From UBA9676 sp963837105 (GTDB lineage Bacteria; Actinomycetota; Actinomycetes; Streptosporangiales; Streptosporangiaceae): 64,000 nt of DNA. The notes beneath the pieces were generated by a model. The model searched no databases. It saw nothing but the letters and a program-made list of their open reading frames with translations, and was not told the origin of the DNA. A program made the position numbers and the translations under genes. The stretch covers positions 248,001 through 312,000 of the forward strand of contig CAWIMG010000028.1 in NCBI GenBank assembly GCA_963837105.1, in the 5' to 3' direction. Of the stretch, positions 52,725 through 60,557 are shown piece after piece. How positions within the stretch are numbered: the stretch's first letter is position 1; each line of letters starts with the position of its first letter.

Positions 52725-53708
52725 GTGGGCCCTGGGGCTGGCGCTGGTCCTGGCGCGCCGCCGCTGCCTCTGCCGGTCGTCGCCGAGGTGGTGCGCTCGG
52801 GGTTCGTCGAGGGCCACCACCACGGGTCGGTGGTGGCTTTGGACGCCGACGGCTCGGTGCTGCTCGCCGTCGGCGCGGTCGACGTCCCGGTCTTCCCCCG
52901 CTCGTCGAACAAGCTGATGCAGGCGGTCGGCATGGTCGAGGCCGGCTACCCGCTCGAGGACGAGCTGCTGGCGCTGGCCGGGGCCTCGCACTCGGGCGAG
53001 CCGTTCCACCTGGACGGCGTCCGCCGGGTGCTGGCCTCCGCCGGGCTGACCGTCGCCGCCTTGCAGACCCCGCCGGACCTGCCGCTGGACGAGGTGGCCC
53101 GCCGGGACTGGCTGCGCGCCGGCGGCGGGCCCGAGCCGGTCGCGATGAACTGCTCCGGCAAGCACGCCGCCATGCTGGCCACCGCCGTGGCGGCCGGCTG
53201 GCCGACGATTTCGTACCGCGAGCCGACGCACCCGCTGCAGCAGGCCCTGCGGGTGACCGTGGAGCGGCTGGCCGGCGAGCCGGTGGCCGCGGTCGGCGTG
53301 GACGGCTGCGGCGCCCCGGTGTTCGCCCTCACCCTGACCGGGCTGGCCCGGGCGTTCGCCGCCTGTGTTCGGGCCGAGCCGGGCACGCCGGAGCGCCGGG
53401 TGGCGGACGCGATGCGGGCCTACCCGCAGTGGGTGGGCGGCACCCGGCGCGACGTCACCGCGCTGATGGCGGGGGTGCCCGGCCTGCTGGCCAAGGACGG
53501 CGCCGAGGGCGTCTACGCGGTGGCCCTGCCGGACGGCCGCGCGGTCGCGCTGAAGATCGACGACGGCGCCGAGCGGGCCCGGACCGTGCTGATGGCCGCG
53601 GTGCTGCGCCGGCTCGGGGTGACGGCGCCGGTGGTGGAGGCGCAGTCCGAGCACGTGCTGCTCGGCGGCGGGCTGCCGGTGGGCGCCGTCCGCGCCGTCC
53701 TGCCCTGA
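52725..53708 (+). CDS. Asparaginase II-family protein
   Basis: 327 residues from GTG 52725, 4 bases after rsiG. VVRSGFVEGHHHGSVVALDADG, VFPRSSNKLMQAVGMVEAGY (the conserved R-S-x-x-K), ALAGASHSGEPFHLDGVRRVL, MNCSGKHAAMLATAVAAGW, THPLQQALR, VGVDGCGAPVFALTLTGLARAF and LLAKDGAEGVYAVALPDGRAVALKI match the PF06089 (Rhizobium-type asparaginase II) family. Complete. Likely hydrolyses L-asparagine to aspartate and ammonia. Confidence 0.92.
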   Translation: MGPGAGAGPGAPPLPLPVVAEVVRSGFVEGHHHGSVVALDADGSVLLAVGAVDVPVFPRSSNKLMQAVGMVEAGYPLEDELLALAGASHSGEPFHLDGVRRVLASAGLTVAALQTPPDLPLDEVARRDWLRAGGGPEPVAMNCSGKHAAMLATAVAAGWPTISYREPTHPLQQALRVTVERLAGEPVAAVGVDGCGAPVFALTLTGLARAFAACVRAEPGTPERRVADAMRAYPQWVGGTRRDVTALMAGVPGLLAKDGAEGVYAVALPDGRAVALKIDDGAERARTVLMAAVLRRLGVTAPVVEAQSEHVLLGGGLPVGAVRAVLP

Positions 53709-53727
53709 CCCGCCGTCCGCGGGCGTC

Positions 53728-53791
53728 CGGCGGACGCTGCGGGAACGTTATGCCGGGTTGGGCGTGCATAACGTTCCCTGGGAGTCCGCGG
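53728..53791. repeat. Interspersed palindromic element, copy 4
   Basis: Left GGCGGACGCTGCGGGAACG-TTATG, right CATAACGTTCCCTGGGAGTC-CGC. Arms GGGAACGTTATG and CATAACGTTCCC are perfect. Placed between the asparaginase gene and the XRE regulator, both rightward. Confidence 0.87.
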
Positions 53792-53833
53792 GCGTGGGCG
53801 GACGGCGGACCGCTTCCGGGGTGCTAGCCGGGC

Positions 53834-53864
53834 GCTTGCTCCAGCAAGCACTTTGTGAGACAAT
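53834..53864 (+). promoter_or_regulatory. Promoter with overlapping palindromic operator
   Basis: TTGCTC (53836-53841), 17-base spacer and GACAAT (53859-53864) form a good -35/-10 pair. The predicted transcription start falls at about the GTG 53871, so the mRNA would be leaderless. GCTTGCT-CC-AGCAAGC (53834-53849) overlaps the -35, a natural operator site, perhaps for autoregulation by the XRE protein. Confidence 0.5.
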
Positions 53865-53870
53865 CCTTGT

Positions 53871-54233
53871 GTGCCAACGTTGAACGTCGCGTCGCTCGGG
53901 GAGTACATCCGCGAGCAGCGTGAGCAGGCGGAGGTGTCGCTTCGCCAGCTGGCGAAGTCGGCTGGCGTGTCGAACCCTTACCTGAGCCAGATCGAGCGCG
54001 GCCTGAAGAAGCCGAGCGCGGAGATCCTGCAGCAGATCGCGAAGGCGCTGCGGATCAGCGCGGAGACCCTCTACGTGCGCGCGGGTCTGCTCGAGGAGCG
54101 CGAGGGCGAGCAGGCCGTAGCCGCGGCCGTCCTGGGCGACCCGCACCTGTCGCAGCGGCAGAAGCGCGTGCTGCTCGACGTCTACGAGTCGTTCTGCAAG
54201 GAGAACAGAGAAGCGCTGGACGACGACCACTGA
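53871..54233 (+). CDS. XRE-family transcriptional regulator
   Basis: 120 residues. Helix-turn-helix: SLGEYIREQREQAEVSLRQLAKSAGVSNPYLSQIERGLKKPSAEILQQIAKALRIS, then ETLYVRAGLL and a C-terminal helical part (LSQRQKRVLLDVYESFCKEN). It is the homologue in position and sequence style of mycobacterial Rv0474, which precedes hbhA. GTG start with no ribosome site, consistent with a leaderless transcript. It probably controls the downstream HbhA-like gene and itself. Confidence 0.9.
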   Translation: MPTLNVASLGEYIREQREQAEVSLRQLAKSAGVSNPYLSQIERGLKKPSAEILQQIAKALRISAETLYVRAGLLEEREGEQAVAAAVLGDPHLSQRQKRVLLDVYESFCKENREALDDDH

Positions 54234-54262
54234 ACGACATCGCAACCGGAAGAAGGACCACC

Positions 54263-54820
54263 ATGCCCATCACCCAGGACCTCAGGAAGACGGTCGTCGA
54301 CCTGACCGAGACCAAGCCGGTGTACGCCGTCGCCGGCGTCGGCGACCTCGCCGTGCACACCATGCGGCAGGCCGGCGAGAAGCTGCGCGCGCTGCGGGTG
54401 GAGCCCAAGGAGCTGCAGGACCGGGCCACCGAGCGCGTCGAGGCGGTCCGCACCGCAGTCATCGAGCTGCCGGACACCGCCCAGGCCCGCGCCCACGAGC
54501 TGGTCGGCCAGGTCGAGGAGACCTACGACGAGCTGGCCGCCCGCGGCCAGAAGCTGATCAAGCGCATCCGGCGTGAGCCGGCGGTCAAGGACGCCACGCA
54601 CCAGGTGAAGGTCGCCGAGGCGAAGGCCAAGGCGGCCGGGACCACCGCTCGCAAGCAGGCGGCCCGGGTCCGCACCTCGGCCAAGGCCACCGGCACCACG
54701 GCCCGCACCTCCGCCGCGCACACCCGCAGCGCGGCCAAGGCGGCCGGCACGTCGGCGCGCAAGGCCGCCGAGAAGACCGTCACCGCGGTCGAGGTGGCTG
54801 CCGAGCAGGTCGGCGCCTAA
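54263..54820 (+). CDS. Heparin-binding hemagglutinin (HbhA)-like protein
   Basis: 185 residues from ATG 54263 with AGAAGGA upstream. N-terminal part (DLRKTVVDLTETKPVYAVAGVGDLAV) is like HbhA's, followed by a long helix (VEPKELQDRATERVEAVRTAVIELPDTAQARAHELVGQVEETYDELAARG) and a Lys/Ala/Thr-rich tail with repeated KAAGT-ARK-AAR type blocks. In mycobacteria HbhA binds sulfated glycans through this tail; here an adhesin or a DNA/lipid-binding role is possible. Order XRE-hbhA-DUF2516 matches Rv0474-Rv0476. Confidence 0.85.
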   Translation: MPITQDLRKTVVDLTETKPVYAVAGVGDLAVHTMRQAGEKLRALRVEPKELQDRATERVEAVRTAVIELPDTAQARAHELVGQVEETYDELAARGQKLIKRIRREPAVKDATHQVKVAEAKAKAAGTTARKQAARVRTSAKATGTTARTSAAHTRSAAKAAGTSARKAAEKTVTAVEVAAEQVGA

Positions 54821-54859
54821 CCCCTTTCCGCCGACCGGGCACCCGCACACGGTGCCGAC

Positions 54860-54894
54860 CGGGGCCGTCCCACCGAACTGGTGGGGCGGCCCCG
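54860..54894. terminator. Hairpin terminator after the HbhA-like gene
   Basis: 15-base arms CGGGGCCGTCCCACC and GGTGGGGCGGCCCCG with one wobble pair and a 5-base loop, 40 bases after the stop. Confidence 0.7.
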
Positions 54895-54908
54895 TGCCGT
54901 TTCGCCGT

Positions 54909-54977
54909 CCATGATCACCGTCAGCGGTCGGAACCAGCCGGGGGACGGCGTGATCGGACCGCAAACGGTGATCATGG
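54909..54977. repeat. Inverted repeat CCATGATCACCGT ... ACGGTGATCATGG
   Basis: Perfect 13-base arms at 54909-54921 and 54965-54977, separated by 43 bases, directly upstream of the DUF2516 gene (ATG 55000). Too far apart for a single dimer site; it may be a paired operator or a long-range hairpin. Confidence 0.65.
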
Positions 54978-54999
54978 GATGTTCGCCTACCCTGGGGAC

Positions 55000-55323
55000 A
55001 TGAGCGTGTTCGGACTCGTGAACCTCGCACTGTGGGGCGTCGTCTTCGCGCTGGAGATCTGGGCGTTCGTGGACGCCGCCCGCCGGCCGGCCGCGCACTT
55101 CAAGGCGGTCGGCAAGCTGGACAAGGTGGTCTGGCTGCTCATCCTCGGGCTGCTCGCCGGTGCCTCGCTGCTGGCGATGAACCCGCTCAGCTTCTTCGTC
55201 GTGGGCGGCGCGGCCGCCTCACTGATCTACCTGTACGGGATCCGGCCGCAGCTGCAGGCGCTCGGCGGTGGGCGCGGCCGAGGCGGCCGGTCGTCCAGCG
55301 ACGGCCCGTACGGCCCCTGGTGA
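55000..55323 (+). CDS. DUF2516 membrane protein
   Basis: 107 residues from ATG 55000. FGLVNLALWGVVFALEIWAFVDAARRP is the family's first helix and F-V-D-A motif; two more helices follow (VVWLLILGLLAGASLLA and FFVVGGAAASLIYLYGIRPQL), ending in a Gly/Arg/Ser tail. Counterpart of Rv0476 downstream of hbhA. TACCCT six bases upstream suggests a near-leaderless mRNA. Function unknown. Its TGA overlaps the next GTG. Confidence 0.9.
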   Translation: MSVFGLVNLALWGVVFALEIWAFVDAARRPAAHFKAVGKLDKVVWLLILGLLAGASLLAMNPLSFFVVGGAAASLIYLYGIRPQLQALGGGRGRGGRSSSDGPYGPW

Positions 55324-56051
55324 GCACCCAGCGCCTCGAGCTCGACGACGCCTCGCTGCGCGAGTGGGACGCCGTCGTGCTGGCCTCCGGCGAGGGCGCC
55401 GTGGTCCTCGACCGCTCCGCGTTCTACCCCGGCGGGGGCGGCCAGCCGCCGGACCACGGCGTGCTGCTGTGGGGCGGCGTCCAGACCCGCATCGTCGACG
55501 CCCGCAAGGCGGACGGCGAGCAGTGGCTGGTGGCCGCCGAGGGTGACCCGCTGCCGCCGCCCGGCACCGCCGTCCGCGGCGCCGTCGAGGACGACCGGCG
55601 CACCGCGCTGATGCGCACCCACTCGGCGCTGCACCTGCTCTCCGGCGTGGTGTTCCGGGACTTCGGCGCGCTGGTGACCGGCGGCAGCATGCAGCCGCTC
55701 GAGGCCCGGATGGACTTCGACCTGCCCGAGCTGCCGACCGACTTCAGGGACCGCATCGCGGCCGCCTGCGCCGCTGAGGTGGCCGCCGACCGGGGCATCG
55801 CCGTCTACTCGCTGCCCCGCGACGAGGCGTTCGCGATCCCGGACATCATCCGGACGGCGACCAACCTGCTGCCGCCCGACCTGCAGGTCGTGCGGATCGT
55901 CGACATCAACGGCCTGGACGTGCAGGCCGACGGCGGCACCCACGTGGCCTCGACCGCCCAGATCGGCGGCATCGAGGTGGTCAAGGTGGAGAACAAGGGC
56001 AAGGGGTTCCGCCGGCTGCGGGTGCGGATCACCGACCCGGCCAGCGGCTAG
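55320..56051 (+). CDS. AlaX-type alanyl-tRNA editing protein
   Basis: 243 residues. LDRSAFYPGGGGQPPDHGVL is the shared AlaRS/AlaX start of the editing domain. MRTHSALHLLSGVV gives the H-x3-H zinc ligands, and IVDINGLDVQADGGTHVASTAQIGGIEVVKVENKGKGFRRLRV the C-x3-H-equivalent region with G-G-T-H. It deacylates Ser- or Gly-mischarged tRNA-Ala in trans. Translationally coupled to DUF2516 (GTGA overlap). Confidence 0.92.
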   Translation: MSTQRLELDDASLREWDAVVLASGEGAVVLDRSAFYPGGGGQPPDHGVLLWGGVQTRIVDARKADGEQWLVAAEGDPLPPPGTAVRGAVEDDRRTALMRTHSALHLLSGVVFRDFGALVTGGSMQPLEARMDFDLPELPTDFRDRIAAACAAEVAADRGIAVYSLPRDEAFAIPDIIRTATNLLPPDLQVVRIVDINGLDVQADGGTHVASTAQIGGIEVVKVENKGKGFRRLRVRITDPASG

Positions 56052-56599
56052 GGCGCCGGCCGGCCGGCCCGGAACGCCGCCAGCTGCACCCCGTACCACC
56101 GGTCGGTCAGCCCGATCGGCGCCATGCCCAGCCGCCGGGTGACCGCCACCGACCGCTCGTTGGCCGCGTGCACCACGGCGTACACCTCGGTCAGTCCGGC
56201 GTCCCAGGCGCGCGAGAGCAGCGCCCGCGCCGCCTCGGTGGCGTAGCCGTGGCCCCAGTGGTCCGGGTGCAGGTGCCAGCCCACCTCGACGTCGTCCGTG
56301 GGCCGGCCGTCGGCGTCCGGCAGCGGCACCAGCAGCACCGTGCCCACCGGCGCGCCCACCGCGACCGGCACGACCGCCCAGACCCCGTACGGCCCCTCGG
56401 CGCGGGCGGCCCAGCGGTCCACGGTGGCATGCATGGCCTCGACGGACGCCGGGGGAGCCGGTTGGGCGCCCAGCCAGCGCCAGACCTCCTCGCGGCGGTA
56501 CAGGTCGTACAGCGGCTCGACCTCGCCGTGTCGCCACGGCCGGACCACCAGCCGGTCGGTGCGGGCCAGCCCGTTGTCGGTCACCGGGTTGTCGGTCAT
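56048..56599 (-). CDS. GNAT-family N-acetyltransferase (RimJ/RimL type)
   Basis: 184 residues from ATG 56599. TDRLVVRPWRHGEVEPLYDLYR is the RimJ/L opening; VGWHLHPDHWGHGYATEAARALLSRAWD carries the acetyl-CoA Q/R-x-x-G-x-A-like loop (WGHGYATEA); VHAANERSVAVTRRLGM is motif B. Such enzymes acetylate protein N-termini or small molecules. Its stop overlaps that of AlaX, and it diverges from the macro-domain gene across only 18 bases. Confidence 0.88.
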   Translation of the reverse strand: MTDNPVTDNGLARTDRLVVRPWRHGEVEPLYDLYRREEVWRWLGAQPAPPASVEAMHATVDRWAARAEGPYGVWAVVPVAVGAPVGTVLLVPLPDADGRPTDDVEVGWHLHPDHWGHGYATEAARALLSRAWDAGLTEVYAVVHAANERSVAVTRRLGMAPIGLTDRWYGVQLAAFRAGRPAP

Positions 56600-56617
56600 C
56601 CGGTGCAGGCTAGGCCC

Positions 56618-57142
56618 ATGACCGCCCACCTCACCGCCGTTGTCGGGGACATCACCGAGCAGCACGTCGACGTCATCGTCAACGCGGCCAACTCCACGCT
56701 GCTGGGCGGCGGCGGGGTGGACGGCGCGATCCACCACCGAGGCGGGCCGGACATCCTGGCGGCCTGCGTCGCGCTGCGGGAGGGCGCCTACCCGGACGGG
56801 CTGCCGGCCGGGCAGGCCGTGGCCACCCCGGCCGGGCGGCTGCCGGCCCGCTGGGTCATCCACACCGTCGGGCCGGTGTACTCCACCCGCGAGGACCGCT
56901 CCGAGGTGCTGGCCTCCTGCTACCGGTCCTGCCTGGCGGTCGCCGACGAGCTGGGCGCCACCTCGATCGCGTTCCCGGCGATCTCCACGGGCGCCTACGG
57001 CTGGCCGGCCGACGACGCCGCCCGGATCGCCGTCCGCACGGTGGCCGCGACCCCCACCCGCAGCGTCACCGAGGTGCGGTTCGTGCTGTTCAGCGCCGCG
57101 GCGCTCGCGATCGTCACCGCCGAGCTGGAGCAAATGGGCTGA
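56618..57142 (+). CDS. Macro-domain protein (O-acetyl-ADP-ribose deacetylase type)
   Basis: 174 residues from ATG 56618. VVGDITEQHVDVIVNAANSTLLGGGGVDGAIHHRGG is the classic MacroD signature (N-A-A-N for ADP-ribose binding, G-G-G-V-D-G-A-I-H). GQAVATPAGRLPARWVIHTVGPVY and FPAISTGAYGWP are the diphosphate-binding and closing loops. It removes ADP-ribose esters from proteins or acetyl groups from O-acetyl-ADP-ribose. Confidence 0.94.
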   Translation: MTAHLTAVVGDITEQHVDVIVNAANSTLLGGGGVDGAIHHRGGPDILAACVALREGAYPDGLPAGQAVATPAGRLPARWVIHTVGPVYSTREDRSEVLASCYRSCLAVADELGATSIAFPAISTGAYGWPADDAARIAVRTVAATPTRSVTEVRFVLFSAAALAIVTAELEQMG

Positions 57143-57244
57143 CTCGCTCGTTGTGCAGCAGGCAGGGGAATCGGGGAGGATCTGCTGCGGTTGACACTCG
57201 GGGGTCACCCACGAACTGGTTCGCTGAGGACAAGGAGCGCGCGG

Positions 57245-58543
57245 ATGACGGTGGTGCCGGTCCGGCTGGACGTGCCGCGCCGTGTCGCCATGCTGTCCGT
57301 GCACACCTCCCCGCTGGACCAGCCGGGGACCGGCGACGCCGGGGGCATGAACGTCTACGTGGTCGAGCTGGCCAAGCGGCTGGCGGCGTCCGGCACCGAG
57401 GTCGAGATCTTCACCAGGGCCACCCGCGGCGGGCTGCCCCCGGTCGTCGACCTGGCCGACGGCGTGCGGGTGCGCAACGTGGTCGCCGGGCCGTTCGAGG
57501 GGCTGTCCAAGGAGGACCTGCCGGCCCAGCTGTGCGCGGTCACCCGCGGCGTGGCCCGGGTCGAGGCGCTGCACGACCCCGGCTACTTCGACCTGGTGCA
57601 CTCGCACTACTGGCTGTCCGGGCAGGTCGGCACGCTGGTCGCCGAGCGCTGGGGCGTGCCGCTCGTGCACTCCATGCACACCATGGCCAAGGTCAAGAAC
57701 GCCGCGCTGGCGGACGGCGACACCCCGGAGCCGTCGGCCCGGCTGATCGGCGAGGAGCAGGTCGTCGAGCTGGCCGACGCGCACATCGCGAACGCCGACC
57801 ACGAGGCCGACGCGCTGGTCCGGCTGTACGGCGCCGACCCGGACAAGGTGTTCGTGGTCAGCCCGGGCGTGGACCTGGACGTGTTCCGGCAGGGCGACCG
57901 GGCCGCCGCCCGGGCCCGGCTCGGGCTGCCCGCGGACGCCGTCGTGCTGCTGTTCGTCGGCCGGATCCAGCCGCTCAAGGCCCCCGACGTGCTGCTGCGC
58001 GCGGCCGCCCGGATGGTCGCGGCCGACCCGGCGCTGCGCGGCCGGCTGGTGGTCGCCGTGGTCGGCGGGCCGTCCGGCAGCGGCCTGGAGCACCCCACCC
58101 ACCTGGACGACCTGGCCCGCGACCTCGGCATCCGCGACCTGGTGCGGTTCGCGCCGCCGGTCCCGCAGGCCGAGCTGGGCGACTGGTACCGCGCGGCCAC
58201 GCTGACCGTCGTCCCGTCGTACAACGAGTCGTTCGGGCTGGTCGCCGTGGAGTCCCAGGCCTGCGGCACCCCGGTGGTCGCCGCGGCGGTGGGCGGGCTG
58301 CGGACGGCGGTGGCCGACGGGCGCTCCGGCGTCCTCGTCGACGGGCACGACCCGCGGCAGTGGGCCCGGGTGATCGCCGGGCTGGTCGGCGACCCCCGGC
58401 GGCTGGCCGCGCTGGGCGACGGCGCCCGCCGGCACGCCACGGCGTTCAGCTGGTCGGCGACCGCCGCCGCCATGACCGGGGTCTACCGCGAGGCGCTGGC
58501 CGCGCAGCGGGCCCGTCGGGAGCCGTGGGCAGCCGCCCGGTGA
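57245..58543 (+). CDS. mshA: D-inositol-3-phosphate glycosyltransferase (mycothiol synthesis)
   Basis: 432 residues from ATG 57245. GT4 GT-B fold: VAMLSVHTSPLDQPGTGDAGGMNVYVVELAKRLA (UDP-GlcNAc and acceptor site), DLVHSHYWLSGQVGTL, HSMHTMAKVKN, ANADHEADALVRLYGAD, VVSPGVDLDVF, FVGRIQPLKAPDVLL and PSYNESFGLVAVESQACGTPVVA (E-x7-E). First step of mycothiol: UDP-GlcNAc plus inositol-3-phosphate. The neighbours ybjN-like, gpmA and senX3-regX3 follow as in mycobacteria (Rv0486-Rv0491). Confidence 0.96.
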   Translation: MTVVPVRLDVPRRVAMLSVHTSPLDQPGTGDAGGMNVYVVELAKRLAASGTEVEIFTRATRGGLPPVVDLADGVRVRNVVAGPFEGLSKEDLPAQLCAVTRGVARVEALHDPGYFDLVHSHYWLSGQVGTLVAERWGVPLVHSMHTMAKVKNAALADGDTPEPSARLIGEEQVVELADAHIANADHEADALVRLYGADPDKVFVVSPGVDLDVFRQGDRAAARARLGLPADAVVLLFVGRIQPLKAPDVLLRAAARMVAADPALRGRLVVAVVGGPSGSGLEHPTHLDDLARDLGIRDLVRFAPPVPQAELGDWYRAATLTVVPSYNESFGLVAVESQACGTPVVAAAVGGLRTAVADGRSGVLVDGHDPRQWARVIAGLVGDPRRLAALGDGARRHATAFSWSATAAAMTGVYREALAAQRARREPWAAAR

Positions 58544-59043
58544 GTGGCGCGGGCGGCCTGGACGCGCTGATCGAGGAGGCGCTGACCCAGGCCGAGGTGC
58601 CGTACGAGCACCCGCGCGAGGGCGCCTTCCTGGTCACCCTGGCCGGCACCCACAAGCTGGCCACCCACGCGTGGCTGGTGCTGGCCCCGCAGAGCCTTCT
58701 CGTCGAGGCGTTCGTGATCCGCCAGCCGGACGAGAACCACGCGGCCTTCTACCGCACCCTGCTGGAGCGCAACACCCGCACCTACGGGGTGCACTTCGCC
58801 GTGGACCGGGTCGGCGACGTGTACCTGGTCGGGCGGGTGCCGCTCGCCGCGGTCACCGCCGACGAGATCGACCGGCTGCTCGGCTGCGTGCTCACCTACG
58901 CCGACGAGAGCTTCGACCAGCTGCTGGAGATCGGCTTCGCCGGCTCGATCCGCCGGGAGTGGGAGTGGCGGCAGCGCCGCGGCGAGCCGCTGACCAACCT
59001 GCAGGCGTTCGCCCGGTTCGCCCACCCGGACCGCGACGGCTGA
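58540..59043 (+). CDS. YbjN-domain protein
   Basis: 167 residues from GTG 58540, which overlaps the mshA stop; GTG 58525 is also in frame. LIEEALTQAEVPYEHPREGAFLVTLAGTHKLATHAWLVLAPQSLLVEAFVIR, AAFYRTLLERNTRTYGVHFAVDRVGDVYLVGRVPLAAV and EIDRLLGCVLTYADESFDQLLEIGF follow the YbjN/type-III-chaperone-like fold. Counterpart of mycobacterial Rv0487 between mshA and gpm1. Function unknown; a chaperone-like role is suggested by the fold. Confidence 0.88.
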   Translation: MSGAGGLDALIEEALTQAEVPYEHPREGAFLVTLAGTHKLATHAWLVLAPQSLLVEAFVIRQPDENHAAFYRTLLERNTRTYGVHFAVDRVGDVYLVGRVPLAAVTADEIDRLLGCVLTYADESFDQLLEIGFAGSIRREWEWRQRRGEPLTNLQAFARFAHPDRDG

Positions 59044-59209
59044 GCCAGCGCTGGCCACAGGGGGCACAGCCCGCAGGATCCCCAATGTGGAGCCTGAAAT
59101 GGCCCCAGACTGATGCCTGGGCGGAGCAGCCATCCCCGGTCCCTGCCGCGTCAGGGTCATCCCGCGCGGGTGATTCCGGCCTCGTGGGGGCGGGTCTAGC
59201 CTCCGAGGC

Positions 59210-60547
59210 ATGACTGCTGACCTGCCGCAGGACCAGACCGAGCTCGACCGGCTGCGGGCGGAGAACGAGGCGCTGAAGCAGCAGCTGGCCACCACGGGAG
59301 CCCCCCCGGCCAGCCGGCACCGGGTGCGCGCCGTGATCGCCGCCGTCCTGGCGTTCCTCACCGGGCTGCTGATGATCACCGCGGTGGTCTCGGTGTGGAC
59401 GACGCGTACCGCGCTGAACACCGACAAGTTCGTGGCCAGGGTCGGGCCGGTCATCGAGCAGCCGGCGGTGCAGGACGCCGTCGCCACCGAGGTCAGCACC
59501 CAGCTGGCGGGCTACCTGCAGCCGAAGGTCGCCGCGGCGCTGCCGGACAACCTGCAGTTCCTCGCCGCGCCGATCTCCTCCGGCCTGCAGACGGTGATCG
59601 ACAAGCAGGTCCGCAAGGTTATCGGCTCGCAGGCCTTCATCAAGGTCTGGGACCAGGCGCTCACGCTGTCCCACCAGGAGGTCGTGTCCGTCCTCAAGGG
59701 GGACAACCAGGCGGTCGCGGTGGTCAACGGGAAGGTCGTCATCGACCTGATCCCGGTGGTCAACGAGGTGCTGCAGAACATGAGCGCCCAGCTGCCGACC
59801 ATCTTCGGGCAGACCATCTCCCTGCAGCTGCCGGCGAACGCCAGCCTGGACCGGATCCGGTCCGCCGTCTCGACCTACCTCGGCGTCGACCTGCCGCCGG
59901 ACTTCGCCCAGATCCCGATCGCCAACGAGTCCGACCTCACCGCCGCCCAGGGCGGCGTGAAGATCGTCAACACGTCGACCGTGCTCGTCGTGCTGCTCGC
60001 CCTGCTGGCCCTCGTCCTGGCGCTGGTGATCACCCCGGGCCGTCGGCGGACGCTGCTGCAGATCGGGCTGTGGACCACCGGCTTCACCGCGCTGGTCTTC
60101 TTCGTGGTCCGCGGGGTGATGCGCAACGCGGTGGCGGGCATCACCCCCGCGTACCTCGCCGACGCGTCGACCGTGGCGCTGAAGACGCTGTTCACCTCGC
60201 TGCGCGAGTTCGCCCTGATCCTGTTCTGGGCCGGGCTGGTGCTGGCCGTGGTCATGTACCTCATCGGCCCCGGACGCTTCCCGGCGTGGCTGCGCGCCAG
60301 CGTGGCCCGCTGGACCCGCACCGCTGCGGCGAAGGTGCGCGAGACGTCGCAGGACGAGGGCCTCTCGACCTGGGTCGCGCAGTACCTCGACCCGCTGCGC
60401 GTCGGCGGGGCCGTGCTGGCCGCCCTCATCCTGCTGATCTGGCCCAGCTGGGTCGCGCTGCTCGTCATCGGCATCCTGCTGGTGCTCTTCGAGGTCGGGG
60501 TGACCCTGGCCGCCCGTCCCACCGGCGGCCACCAGCCCGCTCAGTAG
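59210..60547 (+). CDS. Multi-pass membrane protein of an actinobacterial family
   Basis: 445 residues from ATG 59210. A short coiled coil (LPQDQTELDRLRAENEALKQQL) leads into a helix (VIAAVLAFLTGLLMITAVVSVW). A large extracytoplasmic domain of about 200 residues follows (KFVARVGPVIEQPAVQDAVATEVS, GSQAFIKVWDQALTLSHQEVVSVLKGD, VVIDLIPVVNEVLQ). Four C-terminal helices finish it (VLVVLLALLALVLALVI, TGFTALVFFVVRGVM, FALILFWAGLVLAVVMYLI, LAALILLIWPSWVALLVIGIL). I recognise the pattern from hypothetical actinobacterial proteins but no function. TAGCCT lies seven bases upstream of the ATG. Confidence 0.8.
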   Translation: MTADLPQDQTELDRLRAENEALKQQLATTGAPPASRHRVRAVIAAVLAFLTGLLMITAVVSVWTTRTALNTDKFVARVGPVIEQPAVQDAVATEVSTQLAGYLQPKVAAALPDNLQFLAAPISSGLQTVIDKQVRKVIGSQAFIKVWDQALTLSHQEVVSVLKGDNQAVAVVNGKVVIDLIPVVNEVLQNMSAQLPTIFGQTISLQLPANASLDRIRSAVSTYLGVDLPPDFAQIPIANESDLTAAQGGVKIVNTSTVLVVLLALLALVLALVITPGRRRTLLQIGLWTTGFTALVFFVVRGVMRNAVAGITPAYLADASTVALKTLFTSLREFALILFWAGLVLAVVMYLIGPGRFPAWLRASVARWTRTAAAKVRETSQDEGLSTWVAQYLDPLRVGGAVLAALILLIWPSWVALLVIGILLVLFEVGVTLAARPTGGHQPAQ

Positions 60548-60557
60548 GCTGGAGCGC

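Noticed and set aside
56048..58435. Very long minus-strand open frame opposite the macro-domain and mshA genes
   Set aside because: Beyond the GNAT part (56048-56599) it is the antisense shadow of mshA; its composition (R/G/H/Q/P-rich) is typical of antisense frames in GC-rich DNA.
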